Source: Novosphingobium olei (GTDB lineage: Bacteria; Pseudomonadota; Alphaproteobacteria; Sphingomonadales; Sphingomonadaceae). From it: DNA of 64,000 nt. The translations under genes and the position numbers were made by a program. Below, piece after piece: positions 36,673 to 44,557 of the stretch; position 1 is the stretch's first letter; each line of letters opens with the position of its first letter. The notes beneath the pieces are model-generated. The model was not told where the DNA came from. It searched no databases and saw only the letters and a program-made list of their open reading frames with translations. Location: positions 341,876 through 405,875 of the forward strand of contig NZ_JABBGM010000004.1 in NCBI RefSeq assembly GCF_012927405.1. The letters run 5' to 3'.

Positions 36673-37178
36673 TGCGCATCCTCGATCGCACCGTTGACGC
36701 GCTCGTCGGCGACCAAGTCGAACGCCAGCGTGCAGGACTGGCGGTTGGCGAGCGTACCGATGTGCGTGCCGGGAGCCGGGCGCTCGTGCGTGCCCGCGAT
36801 CTGGAGGACGTGCTCGCCGGCCTCCTCGTCGGACATGCCGAACTTGCGCTCGGCCGCCCAGCGCTTCACGCGGGCCACGGTCGCGCCGGGCGCGAACTTC
36901 CGGTCGATGGTCTCGCCGTTGTAGCAGACCGACACCCCAATCTGACGGCAGCGGTTCAGGTGCAGCTTGAGGCCCTTGCCGGTGTCGCGCTCCTTCACCT
37001 TCACCGCATCGTCGAGCGGATCGTCTTCATCTTCGAGGAACAGCAGCGCATCGTGGGCGCAGCCGTGCTTCGCGATGAGGCGAGCCTTGATATCGGCAAA
37101 AGTGCTGTCGGGCTCGATCTCGAGGTGCTCGATCTCGGTGACGCCCTCGCCCTGGTAGAAAAGGTCAATGGTCTTCAT
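36669..37178 (-). CDS. bilA: Tandem ubiquitin-like protein (BilA-like)
   Basis: A 169-residue protein made of two ubiquitin-like domains: residues 1-78 ([20 protein letters not shown] ... GLKLHLNRC) and about 80-158 ([16 protein letters not shown] ... [10 protein letters not shown]). The double arrangement resembles ISG15 and BilA. The tail is [11 protein letters not shown] with no terminal Gly-Gly; processing after G164 by the JAB enzyme would expose a Gly. First gene of the four-gene operon; a hairpin covers its ribosome site (see 37184-37205). Confidence 0.8.
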   Translation of the reverse strand: MKTIDLFYQGEGVTEIEHLEIEPDSTFADIKARLIAKHGCAHDALLFLEDEDDPLDDAVKVKERDTGKGLKLHLNRCRQIGVSVCYNGETIDRKFAPGATVARVKRWAAERKFGMSDEEAGEHVLQIAGTHERPAPGTHIGTLANRQSCTLAFDLVADERVNGAIEDAQ

Positions 37179-37183
37179 GGTTT

Positions 37184-37205
37184 CACACTCCGGGATCGAA
37201 GTGTG
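37184..37205. promoter_or_regulatory. Inverted repeat over the bilA-like ribosome binding site
   Basis: On the minus strand CACACT ... AGTGTG forms a 6-bp stem (7-8 with wobble pairs) ending 5 bases before the bilA-like ATG. The GGAG ribosome site lies in the downstream arm. This could be an operator or a translation-blocking hairpin. The rest of the 108-base spacer to the upstream operon shows no gene. Confidence 0.5.
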
Positions 37206-37286
37206 AGGCCTGATCGCCCCTCTTTCGTCCCTCGCTTCCCTGATCGAAAGCGGGTGGCGAAACCGGAAAGCTGGGTGTGTCGATTT

Positions 37287-40200
37287 TTAGGTCAGGTCGA
37301 GGGGGCCTTTGGGCGTTGCGGCACAAATGAAGAAATGCGGGCAGCGCGGGCAAGTCACCGTGTCGACTTCGATGGGAAATGCGCCAGCGGCGATGCCGGC
37401 CAGCATGGTCTCGCTCTTGGTTCGACGGTTGCCGACCTTAGTTGGCGAGATCACGACGGGCTCGGCCGTTTCGTCGGTCAAGTGCAGCGCATGGACTGTG
37501 GCGCCCGGCCCGAACTCCGCCTGCGCTGCGAGCTGGTAGAGGGTATATTCGAGGCGGTCATATTCGTCGCTCCGCTTCTGCCCTGTACGCACCCGCAGTA
37601 TCACAACCGAGCCGTCGGCCAGTTCTGCAAGTTCGTCGGGTTCAACGAGCACCCGTCCGTTGGCGAAGTCGATCGCTAGCGGCTGCGCCTCGCGAAAGCG
37701 CCTTCCCGCGCCGGCATTCACCAAGGCTGTGATCAGGCGTGTCGCAAGCTGTCGATACTCAGCCGCGAAAGCATGATCGGTGGGGCCGCGCTGCGTCCAG
37801 ATGGTTTCGAAGGCGATCTCGGTCTCGCCAAGCGAAGGCACAGATGTTCGGCGAGTGTCGGCCAGCCACCGTAGAAGATCATAGAGGCAATCGTGGGTGC
37901 GCGTGAATGCTGTAGGCTTTCGGGCGCTCCCGAGCCCCAGAACATGGGTATAGAAGAAGCGACGTGGGCACTTGTCATAAGCGCCGAGCCGGCGATCGGT
38001 CAGCGCCCAGTCGTCCGGCCAGCGCACGGAAACAGGTCCTGGAGTCGCAAAATCATCCGCCAAGGGAAGCATCGGCGGGCGGGTGATCGTGTTGACTTGG
38101 CCACTTGGTAGCCATTCGAGATACGGTGATGGGGACCGGTTGTTGCCGTTGGGCTGCTTACGGGCCAATGACAGCGTCAGGTATGTTCGCGCCCGCGATA
38201 AGGCCACGAAGAACAGGCATTCCTCTTCCTTCTCGTGCGCTTGCCGGGCCTCATCGGCAACTGACTGATCCTCGGCGCTCTCAATCATTCCTAGTGGCGG
38301 CGGACACCGTTGACCGCGGTTCGACGTTGGAAAGCTCGCCTTAGTGAGACCCGGCACGTGCACGGCCTCGAATTCCAGGCCTTTGCTGCCGTGGACGGTC
38401 ATCAGACGCACGGCATCGAAATGCAGTGCCGCTGCCGGCACTTGTCTGAGGTCGCGTTCTTCGGCCAGCAATACTAGCTGCCGGACCCGATCGAGTGTGC
38501 GCTGAATGGGCGAGCCGGCCCCGACGGGACTCTGCTCGCGCACGAAATTGAGGAACTGCCACGTCGCCACCGCGCGCATACGCTGCGTTACGGTTGTCGC
38601 CATGCTCGCGCGACGGGCAAGATCAGTTCGATCGAGTAGATAGGTGGCAAGATAGTCCCATGCCGAAGCACCGGTCGATAGGCCGACCAGATCCGCAGCA
38701 AGTCGCTTTACCGTCACTTGTCCATCCGGAGAAAGGCCCGGCGCATGAACTGCATCGGCCAAGCCGGTTAGGGCCGGTCGATTGGCTGTGCGCAAGTGTC
38801 GGGACACCGCCAGAACATCCTGTAGGCTAAGATCATACCGCGGCATCGCGCCGACGCGCACCAGCGCGTCACCGAATGGATCGACCGCAAGGCTAAGAAG
38901 CGCCAGCAAATCGCGGACTTCCTCTCGCTCGAACAGGCTCCCGAGGTGCAGCACGGGAATATCACGCGCCTCAAGCGCTGCGGCAATTTCATTCAGCCGA
39001 TTGTTGGACCGGGCGAGAACGGCCTGGTCACGAAGCGCGACACCCGCAGCCTCCAGTTCCTTTATGCGAGCCGCAATCCCGGCCTCCTCATCGGACAGAG
39101 TCTCGAAGCTGCGCACGTCTGGAGCGCTCGGGCCAGCGCCGCGGTCGGCTTCCAGCGCCAGAGGGAGCATGCCCTGCGACGCCCCCATTCGCGGCGCGAC
39201 TGCGACGACGGTTTGAACGATTTGCTCGGTGGATCGATAATTGACGCCGAGCTGATCGACGGTCGCACCGGGATAGTCGGCAGAAAATTGGGCCATATTC
39301 GTCGAGGACGCGCCACGAAATCGATAGATCGACTGTCGGGAGTCGCCCACGACCCACAATCGCTCGCCATTGCCCGCGACAGCCCTGAGCAGGCGAGCGC
39401 TCGCACGATTCACATCTTGATACTCGTCCACCAGGACGTGCCGGTGGCGAAGCTGGACAGCCGTTCTTAGCGCTTCATCGGTTTCGAGCAGCCGTGCCGG
39501 AAGCATGATCAAGTCGCCGAAGTCCACGCCCCCATGCCGTATTTTCGCCTCTTCATAGAGATCGTAGATGTCGGCGATCTCCAGGCACTTGGCAGCGGCT
39601 ATGCGCTTGTCCTCGTCACCGCCGGCCGCCTCTCGCATCGCCACAGCCAGCGCACGGTAGCGCGCGGGATCGGCTATTTCGTCTTTGGCGCGCGATATTG
39701 CCGCCACAACGTCTCGCAACACCATCGCGGGATCCCACAGGTTGCGGTAATGGACCAGTGGCAGTGTCGGCAGAATTTCTTCGAGGAGCGCAATCGCATC
39801 GCTTCGGTCGAACAGCGTCGGATTAGCGCTGAGTCCAAGACGGTCATGATGTCTGCGTACCAGGTCGAGACCGAAGGCATGGAAAGTACCAATCCAGAGC
39901 TTGGGCGCGGCTTGGGGGACCGTGCTGGACAAGCGCTCCGACAGCTCGCCCGCAGCCCGGTTCGAGAAAGTTAGGATAAGCATCGCCGCAGGGTCGATGC
40001 CGTCGTGTATAAGCGACGAAATCCGCTTCACGAGCGTGCGCGTCTTCCCGGTGCCAGGACCGGCTTGCAATTGAAACGGCGAGCCGCGATGATCGGAAGC
40101 ACGATCCTGCGATGGATCGGGTCGCGGCGCATGGCTCGACGGGACGATCTCGGTCGCCAGCACGGACGGTGGCAGGAGCAGCGCGTCGAAAAGCTGTTGC

Positions 40201-40715
40201 CGTACAAGCGGCAGCGGAAGGCCGGTTCGCTGCGCGATATCCGCAGCGCCGAGACCCTGATCGACGTGAAGCGCCTTGGCATGCGGGCGTGGCAGCACAA
40301 GCTCTCGGGCGAAGACATTTGCCTGAAGCTCGCGCCGCTCTCGCGCCCCGTAGTCCTCGACCCGCTGGAGCCCGACAGGAGCTGACTCCGTTGAACGTGT
40401 GACATCTATGTCCCCGGACGCGCATGTTGCCGAGCCCGCATGCAGCCGCGCATGCCCGATTTCGTGTGCGACCAGCAGCGCACGCGCGGCATGTTCGCCG
40501 ACGCGCTCACAGCAGATCGTTCCACTTTGGTCGTCGTAGAGTGCGCGAGCCCCCTTTAGCGCTGGATCGCCAGCAGAGAGCCACACTAGCTCGAGATCGA
40601 GATCCGTGATTGCGGCTTGGACGAGCGCCATCGGATCAAGCGAATCGACGCCCGTCGCGATCAGACGATCGTGGAGCGCCGCTGCCTCGATCCGGATCGG
40701 CTCGAACGCATCCAT
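37287..40715 (-). CDS. ImmA/IrrE peptidase - UvrD helicase - RecB/Cas4-like Fe-S nuclease fusion
   Basis: A 1142-residue three-part protein. Residues ~1-145 are an ImmA/IrrE-type zinc peptidase domain with HEIGH (84-88) and RELQANVFARELVLP. From ~210 a UvrD-type helicase follows: Walker A AGPGTGKT (218-225), Walker B VDEYQD (~430), SRQSIYRFRG, and motif VI VALSRAR. The C-terminus has KCPRRFF (~913) and CPRCPHFFIC (~1121), the four-Cys Fe-S pattern of RecB/AddB/Cas4 nucleases. The nuclease core looks degenerate: ILRVRTGQK replaces the usual DYKTG. It is the third gene of a tight operon with a sigma-like factor. A defence or DNA-repair role is inferred. Confidence 0.8.
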   Translation of the reverse strand: MDAFEPIRIEAAALHDRLIATGVDSLDPMALVQAAITDLDLELVWLSAGDPALKGARALYDDQSGTICCERVGEHAARALLVAHEIGHARLHAGSATCASGDIDVTRSTESAPVGLQRVEDYGARERRELQANVFARELVLPRPHAKALHVDQGLGAADIAQRTGLPLPLVRQQLFDALLLPPSVLATEIVPSSHAPRPDPSQDRASDHRGSPFQLQAGPGTGKTRTLVKRISSLIHDGIDPAAMLILTFSNRAAGELSERLSSTVPQAAPKLWIGTFHAFGLDLVRRHHDRLGLSANPTLFDRSDAIALLEEILPTLPLVHYRNLWDPAMVLRDVVAAISRAKDEIADPARYRALAVAMREAAGGDEDKRIAAAKCLEIADIYDLYEEAKIRHGGVDFGDLIMLPARLLETDEALRTAVQLRHRHVLVDEYQDVNRASARLLRAVAGNGERLWVVGDSRQSIYRFRGASSTNMAQFSADYPGATVDQLGVNYRSTEQIVQTVVAVAPRMGASQGMLPLALEADRGAGPSAPDVRSFETLSDEEAGIAARIKELEAAGVALRDQAVLARSNNRLNEIAAALEARDIPVLHLGSLFEREEVRDLLALLSLAVDPFGDALVRVGAMPRYDLSLQDVLAVSRHLRTANRPALTGLADAVHAPGLSPDGQVTVKRLAADLVGLSTGASAWDYLATYLLDRTDLARRASMATTVTQRMRAVATWQFLNFVREQSPVGAGSPIQRTLDRVRQLVLLAEERDLRQVPAAALHFDAVRLMTVHGSKGLEFEAVHVPGLTKASFPTSNRGQRCPPPLGMIESAEDQSVADEARQAHEKEEECLFFVALSRARTYLTLSLARKQPNGNNRSPSPYLEWLPSGQVNTITRPPMLPLADDFATPGPVSVRWPDDWALTDRRLGAYDKCPRRFFYTHVLGLGSARKPTAFTRTHDCLYDLLRWLADTRRTSVPSLGETEIAFETIWTQRGPTDHAFAAEYRQLATRLITALVNAGAGRRFREAQPLAIDFANGRVLVEPDELAELADGSVVILRVRTGQKRSDEYDRLEYTLYQLAAQAEFGPGATVHALHLTDETAEPVVISPTKVGNRRTKSETMLAGIAAGAFPIEVDTVTCPRCPHFFICAATPKGPLDLT

Positions 40716-40718
40716 CGC

Positions 40719-41384
40719 CTAAAGCGCCAACAGGGCGTTCTGCTGCGCCTCAGTAAGACCAGAGCTGCGCACCGCCTCTTCAAAACTCTGCCGTCCGCCC
40801 TCGTTTGGCTTGCCGTCAGCCTTGAAGAATTGAGCCGATGCACCGGCCGTTTGGGTCGCTGCAAAATGAGCAACGACGACGTCGAGCGGAGCTCGCAAAT
40901 CGTCTGACACCCGCTTGCGGAAGCCCGGAGTAAAAGTGCCTGGATCTATTTGCCTGTCACGAAGCTTGGCGACGAATACACTGTTCGCGTCGAGCCGTTT
41001 TGCGAAATCGCGAAATTCCGTGCGGCTGAGCGAGGCGAATGGATTGGCCGCATCTGTTGATCGGGCGCGCACAGGCTCGACAGCCTGCTCAGCCATTGGC
41101 GCAGAAACCGCGTGAAGGCGATTCTGAAACCGGCTCATCGCACGCGAAACAGCCGGGCTCACCACCATCGGATCGAGCGCAGCCTCGGCCGCATCGACAG
41201 CGAGTTCGCCGCGGAGGGCGTCGATCGCAATCGCAATGGCATGCTCGGTGAGTTCGTCCGCGAACTGCGGATAACGTCGCACCATATCATCAAGCAGCGC
41301 AGCATCGGGAATGGCCTTCGCTATCGACAACGCGTAGAGCGCATCGCGGAGGCCGCTGGGGCTCGCGGTGAGTGTCGGGGTCAT
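40719..41384 (-). CDS. Orphan protein between sigma-like factor and ImmA-UvrD fusion
   Basis: A 221-residue, soluble, mainly helical protein with no signal, membrane helix or recognised catalytic motif. The C-terminal half has a conserved-looking stretch SLSRTEFRDFAKRLDANSVF and KLRDRQIDPGTFTPGFRKRV, and RKRV-DDLRAPLDVVVAHF. The ATG at 41384 has a strong GGAGG and overlaps the sigma gene stop (ATGA); only 3 bases separate its stop from the fusion gene start. By position it could be an anti-sigma or adaptor and the substrate of the peptidase domain, but this is inference. The longer frame to 41462 lies in the sigma gene. Confidence 0.7.
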   Translation of the reverse strand: MTPTLTASPSGLRDALYALSIAKAIPDAALLDDMVRRYPQFADELTEHAIAIAIDALRGELAVDAAEAALDPMVVSPAVSRAMSRFQNRLHAVSAPMAEQAVEPVRARSTDAANPFASLSRTEFRDFAKRLDANSVFVAKLRDRQIDPGTFTPGFRKRVSDDLRAPLDVVVAHFAATQTAGASAQFFKADGKPNEGGRQSFEEAVRSSGLTEAQQNALLAL

Positions 41385-42163
41385 AGAGCCTCCTTGAATC
41401 GGGCGAGCTTCGCTGCCGCCCGTGTCAGTCGGTTGCGGATAGTCCTTCCTTTGCAGTCGCAACGCGTCGCCGCGGTTTCCTTGTCCGGATCGTCGGACTC
41501 CTCTTGATAGCCCATGACGTGGACAAGGATAACGGCGTCGCGCTCGTCGGGAGGGAGCGCGAGAATTGCATCGTAGATTTCACCGCGGAGAACATCGCCT
41601 TCTTGCGTTGCCGGTGAGCGGAACGCCTCAGAGACACGTGCGAAGACCTCATCATACGGTCCTTGCTCAGCCTCGTCATCCGGCTCCGGCATCTGCGCGA
41701 CCTTTGCCAGCCGTGCGATCTCGCGCCGGACGACATCGATGCGAAAGAACCTGAACGCGCGGTTGAATTTACATTCATAAAAGTCGAGTTCGTCGGGCGC
41801 TTCGCCGGTTCCGTCGCTCGCAAACAGTTCGCCGAATGCGCCCAATATCTCCTCACGAATGGTCGCCGCCTCCGGCAACTGGCCGTCCGGGACCTTAACG
41901 AAGAGGTTGGCTTCGCACCGCATCAGCAATACCGGTAGGGCAAGGCTTATGAGGGACTGATCACCCGTTCGGCGTCCATGTCGGACAAGATGCACTAACG
42001 TCTCCGATCTTAGATGATCAGGGTCTCGCCGATCGGCAAGCGAAAGCCGGGACCGGAGCATGGAGGATGAGAGCTTGAGGGCGTCGTCAATCTGCGACTC
42101 GATCGCCTGGGGGCGAACAAGGGGATCGTCATCCTCCTGAGTTTTTGTCAGCGGTCGAGCCAT
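41381..42163 (-). CDS. Sigma-70-like transcription factor
   Basis: A 260-residue protein. The C-terminal ~55 residues match sigma region 4: ILALPPDERDAVILVHVMGY ... ATRCDCKGRTIRNRLTRAAA, a helix-turn-helix after the usual LPPxxR/AV block. The middle region (LDFYECKFNRAFRFFRIDVV) could be region 2-like. An ECF-type sigma role is likely, though the N-terminal half is unusual. First gene of the three-gene operon with the orphan protein and the ImmA-UvrD fusion, which suggests a dedicated switch for the operon or for a second target. The ATG at 42163 has a weak ribosome site. Confidence 0.65.
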   Translation of the reverse strand: MARPLTKTQEDDDPLVRPQAIESQIDDALKLSSSMLRSRLSLADRRDPDHLRSETLVHLVRHGRRTGDQSLISLALPVLLMRCEANLFVKVPDGQLPEAATIREEILGAFGELFASDGTGEAPDELDFYECKFNRAFRFFRIDVVRREIARLAKVAQMPEPDDEAEQGPYDEVFARVSEAFRSPATQEGDVLRGEIYDAILALPPDERDAVILVHVMGYQEESDDPDKETAATRCDCKGRTIRNRLTRAAAKLARFKEAL

Positions 42164-42367
42164 CCTGCCCCCTTTGCAACAAACAACAGCGGTTCTGCGA
42201 GCGTCCCATAAGCCCGCTCGTCACCGCTGATCGCGGCGGTGTCGGAAATCCGGAAAGCCGTTTTTCGCTTTTTTGCGATTTTTCGCGCAGATGTTTATCT
42301 CTGATATTTAGTTGCCCGGCGATATCCCGATTGCTCGACGAGGCCTCACCTGACTACCGGCGCACTG
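42164..42367. promoter_or_regulatory. Promoter region of the sigma-like operon
   Basis: 204 bases between the sigma-like gene and the convergently read end of the restriction operon, with no gene that I can support. It includes an AT-rich stretch (TTTTTCGCTTTTTTGCGATT near 42261-42280) that contains an AATCGCAAAAAAGCG-type arm on the minus strand. A promoter for 42163 leftward is expected here; I could not pick a consensus. Confidence 0.35.
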
Positions 42368-44557
42368 TTATGCTGCCTGCTCATGGGCAATGGTCCGATC
42401 TGAAACATCCCGTTCAGCCGTTGGCTCAGGTATATTCTTGTCTGCATCCTGCGGCAGAAATGCCGCGCGCGTTGCCGCATTCAGGCAATCGCCGACCGCG
42501 CTTTCCGATGCGGAAACCATGCGTCTAAGGCCTTCGAGCCTGTTGCAGGCATTCACAAAGCGCTGCTGAACCGCAACGTCGGCCGGCACTGGGATCGATA
42601 TCTGCGAGAGCTGCTCGTAATAGAGCCTGAAGCGCACAGAACCCTTCGTTTTGAGGTTGATCTCGTGCCGCCCGGCCTCGCTGCGCAGGTAATGATAGAC
42701 GTACTCCGGCAGCAGATCGGGATCGCAGTAGAAGACAACATAGTCGGGACTGGTGATGCCTTCCTGCGATGAATCCCTGACAACGCCGACCGAGCCGATG
42801 TTGATGCGCATCGGGTTATAGGCAAGGTAACCGGCTCGCAGAACCTTGTAGCGTCCGGGCGACTTGCCAATAGCCGTCTTCGGATTCGTCAGGCCCTCCT
42901 CTGCGGAAACGCCCACGAGGGCGAGTTCATCGCTGTAATCAAGGCCGATGCGTTCATCGGACTCAGCCGTATATTTGCCAATCAGCTCAAGGGGAGCTTC
43001 GCTCAAAAGCTTGAGCGTTTCGTCAAGGTCTGCATGGATTGCGTCTGCCTCGTCGGCGAACGACCGCAGCTGCGCGGCAAGCACTGAAAGATCGCCGCGA
43101 TCCTCCAGTGATACGAGCTGGCGGCGCGGGTTCTTGATGTCGAGGTTGAGGCTAGCGTCCAGTTCCGCGCGTTTGACCGACCACGAGCTTTCCGTTTCCT
43201 CGCGGGTTTCGATCAGTTCTTTGAGCGGCTCCATCCACTCGTAGAGCAGCGGCTTTGTCTTGCTGAGGGAGTAACCAAGAGGCAGCGAAGGCTCGCAGTA
43301 GAAAATCTCGTCCGCAGGCTCGCCCCGCTCGAAGATGATGATGTTCGACTTGATGTCCGTGTACGGCGCAAATACGTTGTGCGGCAGCCGGACGATGGCC
43401 TTGATCCTGAAATCCGCAAGCAGGCTCTCCCGGATGCGCGTGGCGACGCCCGGAGTCGACAGCGTGCCGTTGGGCACGACAACTGCCGCCCGCGCGGGCC
43501 GCCCGGCGATGGTCGGCTGACGCCGCAGCTTGCGCATGATGAGCTGAAGGAACAGCAGCGCCGTCTCGGCCGTCTTGCGATCATCGGGGAAATTCCCCTG
43601 AATGCCTTTTTCCTCCTCGCCTCCAAAGGGCGGATTCGTGAGGATCACATCGACCCGATCCTTTTCGCCGATCTCGGAGAGCTTGAAGCGGAGCGCGTTG
43701 CCGGGATCGATCTGCGGCGCATCTAAACCGTGCAGAAGCAAGTTCATCTGGCAGAGCAGATAGGGCAGCGACTTTGGCTCGCAGCCCATGATGGTCTCAG
43801 ATTGCAGGCGATTACGATCGGCGACCGTCTTCACCTGCTTTGCAAGATGAGTGTACGCCTCGACCAGGAAGCCGCCCGTGCCGCTCGCGGGATCGAGGAC
43901 GATCTCTCCAAGGCGCGGATCGATGATATCGACCATGAACCGGACGACCGCGCGCGGCGTGTAGAACTCGCCAGAGTCTCCCGCCGCATCGCGCATCTCG
44001 CGCAGCATCGACTCGTAGAGCGCGCCCAGCGTGTGCAGCTCCTCCGAGGAGGTGAAATGTATTGCGCCGATCTTGTTGATGACGTCACGGAGCAGGTAAC
44101 CGCTCCTCATGCGGTTATCGACGCCCCTGAAGACGGTCGCGATGACGTCACGGCGGTTGTCGCCGTTGGAGCTGGAAAGCGAGCGCAGATAGGCGAACAG
44201 GCCCGGCCCCCGCGTCCCGTTAGGCCGGATTGCTTCATCGTTGTTGATGAACGCGAGCAGCTCATCACCGGTGATGCCCTGGGCGTTCGCAGCCCAGTCT
44301 CGCCAGCGGTACGGCGCCTCGATCGCGGCTTTGAACTTGTTGCCTCCGAGCAGTGCCTCGTCCTCGCGCTGCCGCTCAAGATCGTCGAGGAACTTGAGAA
44401 ACATGATCCAGGTCAGAAGGGGCAAACGGTCAAGATCGCCGTTAAGCCCCTTGTCCTTACGCATGATGTCGCGCGCGGATTTGAGCAGACTGCCCAGCAT
44501 CTGCGCCGTCGTCATCGGCGCACTGCTCTTGCCGGTCTTCTTCTTACGCTTGGCCAT
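42368..44557 (-). CDS. hsdM: Type I restriction-modification M subunit fused to a half specificity domain
   Basis: A 729-residue N6-adenine methyltransferase of type I systems. HsdM N-domain (about residues 15-150), SAM motif DPASGTGGF (222-230), catalytic NPPF (308-311). Beyond about residue 560 the chain continues into one HsdS-like target-recognition domain (YKVLRAGYLAYNPMRINIGS ... YYEQLSQISIPVPADVAVQ). One TRD per chain suggests the enzyme dimerises to recognise a two-part, likely symmetric sequence. Its start overlaps the hsdR end by 14 bases. No separate hsdS lies nearby. Confidence 0.88.
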   Translation of the reverse strand: MAKRKKKTGKSSAPMTTAQMLGSLLKSARDIMRKDKGLNGDLDRLPLLTWIMFLKFLDDLERQREDEALLGGNKFKAAIEAPYRWRDWAANAQGITGDELLAFINNDEAIRPNGTRGPGLFAYLRSLSSSNGDNRRDVIATVFRGVDNRMRSGYLLRDVINKIGAIHFTSSEELHTLGALYESMLREMRDAAGDSGEFYTPRAVVRFMVDIIDPRLGEIVLDPASGTGGFLVEAYTHLAKQVKTVADRNRLQSETIMGCEPKSLPYLLCQMNLLLHGLDAPQIDPGNALRFKLSEIGEKDRVDVILTNPPFGGEEEKGIQGNFPDDRKTAETALLFLQLIMRKLRRQPTIAGRPARAAVVVPNGTLSTPGVATRIRESLLADFRIKAIVRLPHNVFAPYTDIKSNIIIFERGEPADEIFYCEPSLPLGYSLSKTKPLLYEWMEPLKELIETREETESSWSVKRAELDASLNLDIKNPRRQLVSLEDRGDLSVLAAQLRSFADEADAIHADLDETLKLLSEAPLELIGKYTAESDERIGLDYSDELALVGVSAEEGLTNPKTAIGKSPGRYKVLRAGYLAYNPMRINIGSVGVVRDSSQEGITSPDYVVFYCDPDLLPEYVYHYLRSEAGRHEINLKTKGSVRFRLYYEQLSQISIPVPADVAVQQRFVNACNRLEGLRRMVSASESAVGDCLNAATRAAFLPQDADKNIPEPTAERDVSDRTIAHEQAA

